A DNA stretch of 64,000 nt from Olivibacter jilunii (GCF_900607235.1 NZ_LR027848.1:857241-921240); one strand, 5' to 3'. Numbered from the stretch's first letter, positions 8,101-16,335 are shown. Translations and numbers: made by a program. Notes: a model not told the origin generated them from the letters alone.

Positions 8101-9694
8101 GGCAGGGGCTTTGGGAAATAGATCAATCGGTACAACGGCAATCGGAGGGATGATTATAGGTACATTGGCCGGTGTTATTGTCATTCCCGGGCTATATGTG
8201 CTATTTGCTTCCATGAAAAAACAGAAAAAGGCTAAGAAAGTAAGTGGTATTGCAGTAGCTGTACTGGGTATTTTATTGCTTTCATCCTGTGGAGTGCAGA
8301 AGGAAACGGAGTTAACCCATCGAAAAGTTCCGGCACACTACCTCGGAAAAAATCAGACCGATACGCTCGCTAATGATAGCACCTCCATGGCAACCATCTC
8401 TTGGAGAACTTTTTTTCAAGATGAGTATTTGCTAAGGCTCATCGATACGGCTTTAGCCAATAATCCGGACATGCAGCAAGCTCTCTATCGCGTTGAAATG
8501 GCACGTGCCAATATGCGTTTGCGTAAAAATGCCTTATTCCCTTCCATCGATGCGGTTGCGGAGGCGGGACTTCGCAAATATGGATTTTATACCATGGACG
8601 GAATCGGTAACTACGACACCAATTTCTCTAATAATTTGAAAGATGACGAACGAGTGCCAGACCCCGTGCCGGACTATTTTCTAGGTTTACGTGCCTCTTG
8701 GGAAATCGATATATGGGGCAAGCTGAAGAACCGAAAGAAAGCTGCTTTTGCTCGTTTCCTAGCATCTTATGAAGGGAGAAAATTAGTACAAACGCAGCTA
8801 ATAGCAGAAATCGCCGCTGCTTACTTCGAACTGTTGGCCTTGGATAATGAATTGGATATCCTCGAGAAGAATATTGCCTTACAACAAGAATCGTACGAGT
8901 TGGTGCAGGTGCAAAAAGAAGGTGGCCGGGCAACAGAATTAGGTGTGCAGCAGATGAGAGCCATTTTGATGAACTCAAAGAGTAGAAAAGAGACCGTTTT
9001 GCAACAGATAAATTCGAAGGAAAATTATTTGAATTTCTTATGCGGGCGCTTTTCTTCACCAATTGAGCGCAAGCGGGAGGAGTTAGATGCTTATCCTTTA
9101 GCAAGTGCTGTTCGGGTGGGACTTCCGGCAAAAATGTTAGCCTTGCGTCCGGACATACGGGCGGCAGAATTGAATTTACTAGCTGCGAAAGGAGATGTTA
9201 AAGCCGCCCGTGCAGCGTTTTTACCGTCGCTCAACTTTTCTCCTTATTTCGGATTTCAGGCATTTGATTTGTCTAAGCTATTTGTTACCTCGCCAAGTTC
9301 AATTGCGTATGGGTTGCTTGGAGGGTTAACGGCACCTATATTTAATCAACGCATGATTCGCTCTAATTATGAACAGGAATTAGCAAATAAAGGTATCGAA
9401 TATCAGGAGTATGAGAAAACAGTGCTAAAGGCTTGGCAAGAAGTTGAAACAGAACTCAATGCGCAGAGACATCTGATAGCAAGGCGATCCTTTAACCAAC
9501 ATGAAGTAGATGCTCTCCGTTTGGCCGTTGACGCTTCTTCTGAATTGTTTAAAGCAGGGAGAGCAAACTATTTGGATGTTATTACCTCACAACGAAATGT
9601 ACTGGATGCAGAAATCACTTTGAATAGTACCTATTTGGAATACCTCCAGTCAATTGTTAATTTATACAAAGCTTTAGGGGGTGGGTGGCAATAG
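5120..9694 (+). CDS. RND efflux pump fused in frame to its outer-membrane channel lipoprotein
   Basis: One uninterrupted frame of 1524 codons encodes two proteins normally made separately. Residues 1 to about 1030 are a complete HAE1-type RND proton/drug antiporter (MFEIFIKRPV start, two six-helix membrane halves, two large periplasmic loops). The TM4 proton-relay pair, Asp-Asp in AcrB, reads D409-N410; the TM10 lysine is present (K941). From M1032 (ATG at 8213) there is a typical lipoprotein signal: MKKQKKAKK, a hydrophobic core, and lipobox LSSC with Cys1057 (8288-8290). The next 468 residues are a TolC/OprM/NodT-type outer-membrane factor. In the pump topology this segment would cross the inner membrane from the cytoplasm, so signal peptidase II could release the channel from a polyprotein. 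Translation from the internal ATG is an alternative, but I see no strong ribosome site. The frame is open back to 4988, inside the adaptor gene, but ATG 5120 is the pump start. Confidence 0.93.
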   Translation: MFEIFIKRPVLSLVISLFITLLGLLSLFTLPVTQFPDIVPPSVVVNANYTGANAEVSTNAVAIPLEKAINGVPGMTYMSSVSTNNGNTLIQVYFEVGTDPDIAAVNVQNRVTTVLDELPEEVIKAGVTTEKEVNSMLMYLNIYSDDETADERFIYNFTDINILKELKRIQGVGRAEIMGFKDYAMRVWLKPDRLTAYRVSSEDVIKAIRAQNVEAAPGQTGIGSDKSVNMQQYVLRYPGKFDRPEQYENIPLRANPDGSILRLRDVADVEFGSLEYEMASKADGRPSASIMIKQLPGSNASEVIDAIKAKMEELKGTTFPPGMKYAMGYDVSRFLDASINEVLHTLVEAFILVFLVVFIFLQDFRSTLVPALAVPVCLIGALFCMQMLGFSINLLTLFALVLAIGIVVDNAIVVVEAVYVKMEEEHMQPMEATLAAMREISGAIIAITLVMSAVFVPVAFLSGPVGVFYRQFSLTLAGSILISGINALTLTPALCAIILRSPHDRPEPRGALATFFRKFNSVYNSISGRYAGLISRIAGRRVITLVILVVSFIATWGISSVLPSGFIPTEDQGMIYVNVTTPPGATVQRTEAVLDEVDAIARQMESVESVSTLAGYSLVNEVTGASYGMGMINLKRWEERKESVSDMVERMKKETAKITDAEIEFFPPPTVPGFGNSSGFELRVLDRSGSDDLGKLSDVLNTFMDNLKKAPEVGSAFTSFDPNFPQYMINVDYDVAAKKGISVENAMSTLQTLMGSFYTSNFIKFGQMYKVMVQAGPGYREKPEDVLRLFLKNEAGEMVPFSSFIKMERIYGPEQLTRYNMFTSAMINGDAAPGYSSGDVIAAVERVAAESLPRGFEIEWSGMTREQILSGNQAIYVFALCLLFVYLLLCAQYESFLLPLPVILSLPAGVFGAFLFLKLLGLENNIYAQVALIMLIGLLGKNAILIIEYAILKHKQGASILNAAIEGSVARLRPILMTSFAFVAGLIPLAMASGAGALGNRSIGTTAIGGMIIGTLAGVIVIPGLYVLFASMKKQKKAKKVSGIAVAVLGILLLSSCGVQKETELTHRKVPAHYLGKNQTDTLANDSTSMATISWRTFFQDEYLLRLIDTALANNPDMQQALYRVEMARANMRLRKNALFPSIDAVAEAGLRKYGFYTMDGIGNYDTNFSNNLKDDERVPDPVPDYFLGLRASWEIDIWGKLKNRKKAAFARFLASYEGRKLVQTQLIAEIAAAYFELLALDNELDILEKNIALQQESYELVQVQKEGGRATELGVQQMRAILMNSKSRKETVLQQINSKENYLNFLCGRFSSPIERKREELDAYPLASAVRVGLPAKMLALRPDIRAAELNLLAAKGDVKAARAAFLPSLNFSPYFGFQAFDLSKLFVTSPSSIAYGLLGGLTAPIFNQRMIRSNYEQELANKGIEYQEYEKTVLKAWQEVETELNAQRHLIARRSFNQHEVDALRLAVDASSELFKAGRANYLDVITSQRNVLDAEITLNSTYLEYLQSIVNLYKALGGGWQ

Positions 9695-9696
9695 CT

Positions 9697-9750
9697 GTCG
9701 GTAATCAGATATCAGCAGTCGGCTGTAAGCTGATTTCTGACGGCTGAAAG
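9697..9750. repeat. Degenerate intergenic word repeat
   Basis: A short stretch of words such as ATCAGCAGTCGGCTGTAAGC and TTTCTGACGGCTGAAAGC resembles the repeat between rng and radA (1805-1965). It lies between the efflux operon stop and the terminator. Confidence 0.5.
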
Positions 9751-9751
9751 C

Positions 9752-9809
9752 TTAAGCAAATAAAAAGAAAACCCCGGCAATCGCCGGGGTTTTCTTTTTA
9801 TTTGCTTAA
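9752..9809. terminator. Bidirectional terminator shared by the efflux operon and carB
   Basis: A perfect hairpin with 27-bp arms and a 4-nt loop (AATC at 9779-9782), GC-rich at the tip (ACCCCGGC/GCCGGGGT) and A/T-rich at the base. It can end transcription from both sides. The last four codons and the stop of carB (TAA at 9798-9800 on the - strand) lie inside the 3' arm. Confidence 0.92.
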
Positions 9810-12614
9810 ATACATCGATTTCTCGGCGTATAGATGTCTGAAATAAGGATCGTCCAGATCTTTGATAAAGCGAATCGCTTCACCGGTAGAGCGCATTTCG
9901 GGCCCCAGCTGTTTATCAACATCCGGAAATTTATCAAAGGAGAATACAGGCTCCTTAATCGCATAACCTTCCAGTTTTCGCTCAATTTTGAAATCGCTTA
10001 GCTTATTTTTTCCAAGCATTACTTTGGTAGCGATATTGATATAAGGAACGTCATAAGCTTTGGCTATAAAAGGAACAGTACGTGAAGCCCTTGGATTGGC
10101 TTCAATTACATACACCTTACCGTCTTTTATAGCAAACTGAATATTCAGCAAGCCCTTTACGTTTAACGCCTTTGCAATTTTTCTTGAATATTCATCCATT
10201 TTCTCCTGAACAGCTGTTGACAAGCTAAAGGGAGGCAATACAGCACTTGAATCGCCGGAGTGGATGCCTGCCGGTTCGATATGCTCCATCATACCGATGA
10301 TATGCACTTCTTCGCCGTCACAGATGGAATCGGATTCCGCTTCTTCTGCGCGATCAAGGAAATGGTCGATCAGTACCCTGTTTCCAGGCATATTTTTCAT
10401 GATTTTGATAACCGCTTTTTCCAGCTCCTCATCATTAATCACAATACTCATTCCCTGCCCGCCAAGCACATAACTTGGCCGTACTAACACAGGATAGCCT
10501 ACTTCGTTGGCAACTTTAAGTGCCTCCTCTGCGTTTTCAGCTACTCCATATTTAGGATACGGAATATCCAAATCCTTCAGTAAGTCAGAAAAACGTCCAC
10601 GGTCTTCCGCTAAGTCCATATCTTCAAAAGAAGTTCCGATAATGCGGATTCCTGTTTCCTTTAGCTTTTCGGCCATCTTCAGCGCTGTTTGGCCACCAAG
10701 CTGCACGATGATACCCTCTGGCTTTTCTAAATCGATAATTTCCCGAACATGCTCCCAGAAGACAGGTTCAAAATAAAGCTTGTCGGCTATATTGAAGTCT
10801 GTTGATACCGTTTCCGGGTTACAGTTCACCATGATAGCCTCGTATCCCGCCTCTTTGGAAGCCAATAAGCCATGTACACAAGAGTAATCGAATTCAATCC
10901 CTTGTCCGATTCGATTTGGCCCTGAACCCAGTACGATAATTTTCTTTTTATCGCTCGGGATAGACTCATTCTCTTCTTCAAAGGTAGAGTAATAGTAAGG
11001 TGTGGCAGCTTGAAACTCAGCAGCACAAGTATCCACCATTTTATAGACACGCTTAATACCTAGCTCTCTCCGGCGGTTGTAAACATCATCTTCACTTACA
11101 TTGCCCAATAACCAAGCGATTTGCCCGTCAGAGAATCCTTTTTGCTTCAATGTTAAAAAGAAATCTTTCGGTATATTAGATAACGAATAACGTTTTAGTT
11201 CCGTTTCCAGTTCAACAAGTTCCTGGATTTGAACCAAGAACCATTTGTCGATATGCGTAGCTTTTCTAATAGACTCCAAAGGAACGCCCATCTCAAAGGC
11301 ATCCTTAATATGGAAGAGACGGCCGCTGCTTGGATGCTCCAAGCTATGCATAATTTCTTCCAAGTTTCGTAACTGTCTACCATCAGCACCTAACCCTAAA
11401 CGGTTGGTTTCCAAACTTTGACATGCCTTTTGTAAGGCCTCAATAAAGGTGCGACCAATGGCCATTACTTCACCTACCGATTTCATTTGCAATCCTAGTT
11501 CCCGGTTGGCTCCTTTGAACTTCGCAAAGTTCCAACGCGGTGATTTTACGATTACGTAGTCTAAAGTAGGTTCAAAATAGGCAGATGTCGTTTTCGTGAT
11601 CTGGTTTTCCAGCTCATCCAAATTATATCCGATAGCTAATTTGGCTGCAATTTTCGCAATTGGATAACCGGTAGCTTTTGAAGCCAAAGCCGACGAACGC
11701 GAAACGCGTGGATTAATTTCAATCGCTATGATGTCCTCATTTTCGGGGTTAACAGAGAACTGTACATTACATCCACCGGCAAAATTACCGATCGCACGCA
11801 TCATCTTAATTGCTTGATTGCGCATCTCCTGATAGCAAGTATCACTCAATGTCATCGCGGGAGCTACCGTTATGGAGTCGCCCGTATGGATACCCATTGG
11901 ATCGAAATTCTCAATAGAACAAATAATGATGACATTATCTTTATTGTCGCGCAGGAGCTCCAACTCGTATTCCTTCCATCCTAAAACCGCTTGTTCTACC
12001 AGCACTTCATGTGTAGGGGAGGCTTGGAGCCCACGGCTAAGAGCCGCTTCAAAATCTTCTTTTTTATGCACAAACCCTCCGCCGGTTCCGCCCAAGGTAT
12101 AGCTGGGACGAATCACCAAAGGAAAGCCGATTTGTTGGGCAGCTTCTTTACCTTCGAGGAAGGAGTTGGCAATTTTTGATTTTGCTACGCCGACACCAAT
12201 TTCAATCATTAGCTGACGGAAGGCTTCTCGATTTTCTGTTTTTTCAATGGCTGCAACATCTACACCAATTACTTGTACACCGTACTTTTCCCAGATACCG
12301 CGGTTGGAAGCTTCGATACATAGATTAAGCGCTGTTTGCCCGCCCATGGTGGGTAGCACGGCATCGATCTGACGTTCCTGAAGGATTTTTTCAATACTGT
12401 CAACGGTAAGGGGTAATAGGTAAACGTGGTCTGCGATGACCTTATCGGTCATGATCGTTGCGGGGTTCGAATTAATAATGGAAACTTCAATACCTTCCTC
12501 TTTCAATGAAAGAGCTGCTTGAGAACCCGAATAGTCAAACTCACAGGCCTGTCCGATAATAATTGGGCCCGAACCGATAATCAGCACCGAGCGAATGGAG
12601 GTGTTTTTTGGCAT
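9798..12614 (-). CDS. carB: Carbamoyl-phosphate synthase large subunit, without the C-terminal allosteric domain
   Basis: Makes carbamoyl phosphate from bicarbonate, ammonia (supplied by the small subunit) and 2 ATP, for pyrimidines and arginine, in the cytoplasm. Both ATP-grasp halves are visible: the carboxyphosphate domain ([17 protein letters not shown] near the N-terminus; [16 protein letters not shown] near residue 300) and the carbamoyl-phosphate domain ([16 protein letters not shown] near 560; [11 protein letters not shown] near 845), with an oligomerisation region between. The 938 residues end just where the E. coli enzyme (1073 residues) starts its MGS-like allosteric domain. A shorter CarB is, as I recall, usual in related Bacteroidota, so this is probably not a truncation. 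carA is not in the window. ATG at 12614 gives the standard start [16 protein letters not shown]. Confidence 0.96.
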   Translation of the reverse strand: MPKNTSIRSVLIIGSGPIIIGQACEFDYSGSQAALSLKEEGIEVSIINSNPATIMTDKVIADHVYLLPLTVDSIEKILQERQIDAVLPTMGGQTALNLCIEASNRGIWEKYGVQVIGVDVAAIEKTENREAFRQLMIEIGVGVAKSKIANSFLEGKEAAQQIGFPLVIRPSYTLGGTGGGFVHKKEDFEAALSRGLQASPTHEVLVEQAVLGWKEYELELLRDNKDNVIIICSIENFDPMGIHTGDSITVAPAMTLSDTCYQEMRNQAIKMMRAIGNFAGGCNVQFSVNPENEDIIAIEINPRVSRSSALASKATGYPIAKIAAKLAIGYNLDELENQITKTTSAYFEPTLDYVIVKSPRWNFAKFKGANRELGLQMKSVGEVMAIGRTFIEALQKACQSLETNRLGLGADGRQLRNLEEIMHSLEHPSSGRLFHIKDAFEMGVPLESIRKATHIDKWFLVQIQELVELETELKRYSLSNIPKDFFLTLKQKGFSDGQIAWLLGNVSEDDVYNRRRELGIKRVYKMVDTCAAEFQAATPYYYSTFEEENESIPSDKKKIIVLGSGPNRIGQGIEFDYSCVHGLLASKEAGYEAIMVNCNPETVSTDFNIADKLYFEPVFWEHVREIIDLEKPEGIIVQLGGQTALKMAEKLKETGIRIIGTSFEDMDLAEDRGRFSDLLKDLDIPYPKYGVAENAEEALKVANEVGYPVLVRPSYVLGGQGMSIVINDEELEKAVIKIMKNMPGNRVLIDHFLDRAEEAESDSICDGEEVHIIGMMEHIEPAGIHSGDSSAVLPPFSLSTAVQEKMDEYSRKIAKALNVKGLLNIQFAIKDGKVYVIEANPRASRTVPFIAKAYDVPYINIATKVMLGKNKLSDFKIERKLEGYAIKEPVFSFDKFPDVDKQLGPEMRSTGEAIRFIKDLDDPYFRHLYAEKSMYLSK

Positions 12615-12715
12615 TTTATATGTTCAAAAGTATTAGTTATCAAAAAGAACGTTTGATAAAACAGTTTGGGAAGCTCTATGATTGTGAAGATTATTCCGAC
12701 TGCTTTGTCGGAGTG

Positions 12716-12723
12716 CAAAGATA
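12716..12723 (-). promoter_or_regulatory. Possible -7 element for carB
   Basis: On the - strand TATCTTTG matches the Bacteroidota -7 consensus TAnnTTTG; no clear -33 TTG lies 19-20 bp upstream. Transcription would start near 12710, leaving a leader of about 95 nt that contains a small hairpin (TCCGAC/GTCGGA, 12695-12712). Apart from this and the promoter at 12852-12882, the gap 12615-12900 shows nothing clear. Confidence 0.45.
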
Positions 12724-12851
12724 GGACTTTTTTGGTTTATAATTTGAAAAAAATGTAAAAAATATAAAGGCTTTTTCTTTATCCTATTTTTTTAGAATCT
12801 ATTCTTTTGCTTGATCATAAAAACCAAATCCAAGAGCGCATATGTGGCAAC

Positions 12852-12882
12852 TTGTATTGCAAAGCATTTTTCGTTAAATTTG
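12852..12882 (+). promoter_or_regulatory. Promoter of the toxin-antitoxin pair
   Basis: TTG (12852-12854), 20 bp, then TAAATTTG (12875-12882), an exact match to TAnnTTTG. Transcription would start close to 12888, leaving a short leader before ATG 12901. This supports ATG 12901 over an open frame that reaches back to 12811. Confidence 0.6.
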
Positions 12883-12900
12883 AATATTCAATTTTATATT

Positions 12901-13110
12901 ATGACGAATCTTAGTATTACTGATAAGCTACAGCAGCTTCCGCAAGATATGCGGCAGGAGGCAGAAGATTTTATCGATTTCTTACTGGAGAAAGTTAGCC
13001 GAATCCCTGACCATGTAAAAGAAGGTGTTCAAAAAGGACAGTTGGACGTGCAGGAAGGAAATTTAAAATCTCATGAAGAAGTAATGAATAAGTACAAAAG
13101 GTATTTATGA
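12901..13110 (+). CDS. Antitoxin-like protein (DUF2281/RelB-like)
   Basis: A 69-residue charged protein. The N-terminal half (KLQQLPQDMRQEAEDFIDFL) resembles the DUF2281-type antitoxin core, in which a short helix pair ends in FI-FLLEK. The C-terminal half (GVQKGQLDVQEGNLKSHEEV) has the look of toxin-wrapping antitoxin tails. It should bind its own promoter and neutralise the toxin encoded next. The stop overlaps the toxin start by 4 nt (ATGA at 13107-13110), typical of toxin-antitoxin operons. The upstream frame is open from 12811, but the promoter at 12852-12882 favours ATG 12901. The toxin gene is frameshifted, so the antitoxin may be a relic. Confidence 0.75.
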   Translation: MTNLSITDKLQQLPQDMRQEAEDFIDFLLEKVSRIPDHVKEGVQKGQLDVQEGNLKSHEEVMNKYKRYL

Positions 13111-13399
13111 AATACACTGTTTATTGGACAGAAACTGCCGATAGCACCTTAGATTGTATCCTTCAAATGTCGAGAATAAATTTGGGTTTACTTCTGCTAG
13201 AAAACTAATGAAGGAGGTTGAAAGACATGTAGAATTAATAAAAGAGAATCCCTTCCTATTTAGAATTTCTCATCTTGAAAATGTAAGGAAGTGTGTAATA
13301 TCGAAGCAAACGTCCTTATTTTATGAAATAAGACCTAATAATCATATATACCTCTTATATTATTGGGATAATAGACAAGAACCATTTATCGTTGATTAG
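13107..13399 (+). pseudogene. RelE/ParE-type toxin gene with a frameshift
   Basis: From ATG 13107 the frame reads MKYTVYWTETADSTLDCI, a good RelE/ParE-family start, but stops after 33 residues. The remainder of the toxin continues in the -1 frame from about 13154: VENKFGFTSARKLMKEVERH, then NPFLFRISHLENVRKC and a C-terminal IYLLYYWDNRQEP of the kind found in these toxins. Joined, the parts give about 97 residues, the normal toxin length. The shift lies between about 13150 and 13170 and fits loss of a single base. Unless this is a sequencing error or a programmed shift, the toxin is dead while its antitoxin stays intact. Confidence 0.75.
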
Positions 13400-13407
13400 T
13401 CTTTAAT

Positions 13408-13679
13408 ATTACGCAGCAATTGCTTTCCCAAATTGTACAAACCTCTTTATTAGAATGGTTTGCTGTTGTCACAGCTTTCCTTTGTTTTGTTCCCTAATTT
13501 TCGATGACTAGAAAGGTGCTGCAAAATTGGTCAATGTGGGTTGTAGTGGATATTTTATTCCGCTTTTTGTTTATAAAAATTATACCTTAACTGCGTTATT
13601 ATACGGAATTTTAGCATTTACAGCCTGGCAGGGCTATTTTGATTGGAAGCGTACATGGATGATAGTAAACAACTCATAA
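13408..13679 (+). pseudogene. pnuC: Remnant of a PnuC-type nicotinamide riboside transporter gene
   Basis: Two fragments of a PnuC-like membrane protein remain. The first (13414-13494) reads QQLLSQIVQTSLLEWFAVVT and stops at TAA 13495. The second starts near 13516 (LQNWSMWVVVDIL) and needs one more -1 shift near 13575 to continue as NYTLTALLYGILAFTAWQGY, ending with TAA 13677-13679, 25 nt inside the next gene. The intact family has about 190-200 residues; only about 80 are left, so most of the middle is deleted. The NW.MW.VVDI and YG.LAF..W.G...W patterns are those of PnuC C-termini. The next gene is the kinase that would act on the imported vitamin, and this pairing is common in Bacteroidota. 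Import by this route seems lost here. Confidence 0.75.
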
Positions 13680-14194
13680 AAATTGCGGTAGTAGGTCCGG
13701 AATCTACCGGGAAATCGCAGATTTCGACCTATTTAGCCAAGCTATACGGTACCATTTGCGTACCGGAATATTCGAGAGAGTATTGTCGAAACCTGAACCG
13801 GGAATACACGCTGCAAGATGAATTGAATATTTTTTATGGTCAGATCGCTTTAGAGCGAAGCTTGGAACCGTTGGCCTTTAATCATTTATTGATTTGCGAT
13901 ACAACATTTTTGACAGTAAAGGTATGGTGCGATTACCTTTTTGGCGATACACCGGAGGAGGTGAAATCTGCACTAAAAAATCATTCCTATGATTTTTATT
14001 TATTAATGGATATCGATTTACCTTGGGAGGACGATCCGTTGCGGGATTTTCCTGAACCTGAACAGCGGCAGTATTTCCTACAAGTATGGAAAAATGAGCT
14101 GACAGAACTAAAGGCCAAATACCAACTGATATCCGGCCTTGGTGAAGAACGTTTTTTGAATGCCAAGAAAGCTCTTGACAGCTTTCTACTTTAA
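13655..14194 (+). CDS. NadR-like AAA-family ATPase / ribosylnicotinamide kinase
   Basis: A 179-residue P-loop kinase resembling the C-terminal kinase domain of NadR, which phosphorylates nicotinamide riboside to NMN in NAD salvage. Walker A is GPESTGKS (about residues 14-21); the NadR-type segment VPEYSREYCRNLNREYT follows; later come LLICDTTFLT and the aspartate-rich LLMDIDLPWEDDPLRDFPE. ATG 13655 is preferred to the in-frame TTG at 13643. The start overlaps the end of the pnuC remnant, consistent with former translational coupling. Its stop overlaps the stop of the convergent terC gene by 4 nt. With the transporter broken, the substrate would have to come from another uptake system or from internal recycling. 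Confidence 0.85.
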   Translation: MDDSKQLIKIAVVGPESTGKSQISTYLAKLYGTICVPEYSREYCRNLNREYTLQDELNIFYGQIALERSLEPLAFNHLLICDTTFLTVKVWCDYLFGDTPEEVKSALKNHSYDFYLLMDIDLPWEDDPLRDFPEPEQRQYFLQVWKNELTELKAKYQLISGLGEERFLNAKKALDSFLL

Positions 14195-15240
14195 GCGTTA
14201 TGCTCCTTTCTAGGAAATAAGAGTGAAGCGATCACACTGATTGCTAAAATCCCAATGATTATGTACAACGAATGTGCTGTGGTGAATCCCCACGCCTCCA
14301 ACCAATGGTGTCCAAGCATTTTTCCACCGATAAATATCAGTAGGAACGCAAGACCTACTTTTAGATAATGGAACTTATGAATGATATTTACCAATAGGAA
14401 GAACATAGACCGTAATCCAAGAATGGCGAATATATTCGAAAAGAATACAATATAGGGATCTTTGGTAACAGCAAAGATAGCAGGGATGGAGTCGACCGCG
14501 AATATTAAATCGGTAAATTCAATAACTAATAAGACTAAAAAGAGCGGTGTAATAAATTTTTTCCCGTTTTCTCTGTGGAAAAAGTTGTGTCCGACAAATT
14601 CTGGGTAGACCGAAAAATAGCGGGATGCAAAACGGACAACTTTATGGTTTTTCGGGTCGATTTCCTCTTCTTCATTTCTATTTAGGTACATGGTAATTCC
14701 GGTATATACAAGGAAAACGCCAAATACATACAGGATCCACTCAAAGCGATTAATAAGGGAGGCGCCCAAAAATATAAACAAAAAGCGCAATAAGATTGCC
14801 CCTACAATTCCCCATACCAGCACGCGATGATAAAATTTGGGAGGAACGCCGAATGAGGTGAAAATTAATACCATTACAAAGATATTGTCAACGGAAAGTG
14901 CGTATTCAACGACATAACCGGTGAGATACTCAAGGGCTAGGTTCTTCTTATATATTTCAAGGCTCGCGGCAAAATTTTCCGGTAACAGTTTAATATTGTG
15001 GAGATGTCGGCGCGTGACTTCCTGAAGATGGTCAAAATCTTGTATGTCATGTAGCTTATCGCCCCAGAACCGGAGAATTATATAAAAGCCTAAAGCAAAC
15101 GCCACCCAAACACTACTCATAATCGCCGCTTCTTTAAAAGATACTTCATGATCTTTTTTATTGAAGAGCCCCAGATCAATAGCCAGCATCAGGATAATAA
15201 AAAGCAGAAAGCCAAAGAAAAACACTAATTCGTTCGCCAT
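14191..15240 (-). CDS. TerC/Alx-family integral membrane protein
   Basis: A 349-residue membrane protein of the TerC family, whose members are linked to tellurite resistance and, for Alx, to manganese export. About eight or nine hydrophobic segments are visible. Family signatures are VEYALSVDNIFVMVLIFTSF in the first half and FTDLIFAVDSIPAIFAVTKD with SNIFAILGLRSMFFLL in the second; the acidic residues in these are thought to bind metal. It starts 2 nt after the stop of the polyprenyl synthase gene, so both are probably co-transcribed. The substrate cannot be told from the sequence. Confidence 0.92.
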   Translation of the reverse strand: MANELVFFFGFLLFIILMLAIDLGLFNKKDHEVSFKEAAIMSSVWVAFALGFYIILRFWGDKLHDIQDFDHLQEVTRRHLHNIKLLPENFAASLEIYKKNLALEYLTGYVVEYALSVDNIFVMVLIFTSFGVPPKFYHRVLVWGIVGAILLRFLFIFLGASLINRFEWILYVFGVFLVYTGITMYLNRNEEEEIDPKNHKVVRFASRYFSVYPEFVGHNFFHRENGKKFITPLFLVLLVIEFTDLIFAVDSIPAIFAVTKDPYIVFFSNIFAILGLRSMFFLLVNIIHKFHYLKVGLAFLLIFIGGKMLGHHWLEAWGFTTAHSLYIIIGILAISVIASLLFPRKEHNA

Positions 15241-15242
15241 GG

Positions 15243-16214
15243 TTATTTATTTCTCTCAGTTGTAAATCGTACCAATTGTTCCAATCCCGTTTTATATTCG
15301 CTTTCGGGAAATGCTTCTAGTATGTTGAATGCCTCTGCTTGGTAGCTTAGCATTTTTTCCCGGGCATAGGCTAAGCCACCACTATTTCGTACAAATTCTA
15401 TAACTTCCATTACTTTTTTTTGATCTTCGTTGTGATTTTTAACAAGATTAATGATCGTTCTCTTCTTTTCTTTGCTGGTATTGTTCAGTGCATAAATTAA
15501 CGGTAGCGTAAGTTTTTTCTCCTTGATATCGATTCCGAGCGGTTTGCCCACATCATCAAAACCGAAGTCAAAAAGATCGTCTTTAATTTGGAAGGCAATA
15601 CCAACCTTTTCCCCAAAGTCATGCATTTTGGTGACAAGTTCGCTTGGGGCATTGGTAGATGCCGCTCCACATGCACAACAGGAAGCAATTAACGATGCGG
15701 TTTTTTGCCGAATAACTTCAAAATAAACGCCTTCGTCAATATCAAGTCGGCGAGCTTTTTCCATTTGCAGTAATTCGCCCTCACTCATTTCGGTTACGGC
15801 CTCGTTTAAAATTCGAAGAAACTCAAAATCCTGGTTTTTTACGGATAAGGAAAGCCCTTTGCTTAAAAGAAAATCACCTACTAAAACCGCTATTTTGTTT
15901 TTCCAAAGTGCATTAACCGAAAAAAATCCTCTTCGCTGATACGAATTATCGACCACATCATCATGTACCAGCGTGGCTGTATGAACGAGTTCGACTAACG
16001 CAGCCCCTCGATGTGTAGACTCATTGATTCCGCCGCATGCGCCTGCCGCGAAAAAAACAAACATGGGCCGCATTTGTTTGCCTTTTCTCTTCACGATGTA
16101 ATGCGTAATTCTATCAAGCAAGGGTACCGAGCTACGCATAGATTCTTTAAACTTTATTTCAAAATCATCGAGCTCGGTAGCTATCGGTTTCTTAATTTCC
16201 TCAAGTTTTAGCAT
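15243..16214 (-). CDS. Polyprenyl diphosphate synthase (octaprenyl/heptaprenyl type)
   Basis: Trans-prenyl chain-elongating enzyme that adds isopentenyl diphosphate units to make the side chain of menaquinone or ubiquinone; cytoplasmic. The 323-residue length is that of IspB/HepT. The first aspartate-rich motif is in LVHDDVVDNSYQRRG and the second in QIKDDLFDFGFDD, followed by G.PLGIDIKEKKLTLPLIYA, which positions the diphosphate. First gene of a two-gene unit with terC. A TATGTTTG -7-like element lies upstream. Bacteroidota normally use menaquinone, so a menaquinone side-chain role is likely, by inference. Confidence 0.93.
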   Translation of the reverse strand: MLKLEEIKKPIATELDDFEIKFKESMRSSVPLLDRITHYIVKRKGKQMRPMFVFFAAGACGGINESTHRGAALVELVHTATLVHDDVVDNSYQRRGFFSVNALWKNKIAVLVGDFLLSKGLSLSVKNQDFEFLRILNEAVTEMSEGELLQMEKARRLDIDEGVYFEVIRQKTASLIASCCACGAASTNAPSELVTKMHDFGEKVGIAFQIKDDLFDFGFDDVGKPLGIDIKEKKLTLPLIYALNNTSKEKKRTIINLVKNHNEDQKKVMEVIEFVRNSGGLAYAREKMLSYQAEAFNILEAFPESEYKTGLEQLVRFTTERNK

Positions 16215-16327
16215 GCATTTTTTTTTGTTAAGGTCGTCTAAAGGATTGTTTAGTCTGTCATATTGAGCTTTAATCGAACATCGCCACCCTTAGACACCTT
16301 TCATTATTGGCCTTTCCAGAAACGTGA

Positions 16328-16335
16328 CAAACATA
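16328..16335 (-). promoter_or_regulatory. Possible -7 element for the polyprenyl synthase-terC operon
   Basis: On the - strand TATGTTTG matches TAnnTTTG exactly. No TTG is seen at the expected -33 distance, so it is a weak call. It would give a leader of roughly 110 nt. Confidence 0.35.

Noticed and set aside
8628-9131. A 167-codon open frame on the - strand inside the outer-membrane channel part
   Set aside because: It overlaps a clear conserved coding region on the other strand and has no recognisable protein features; it is a shadow frame.
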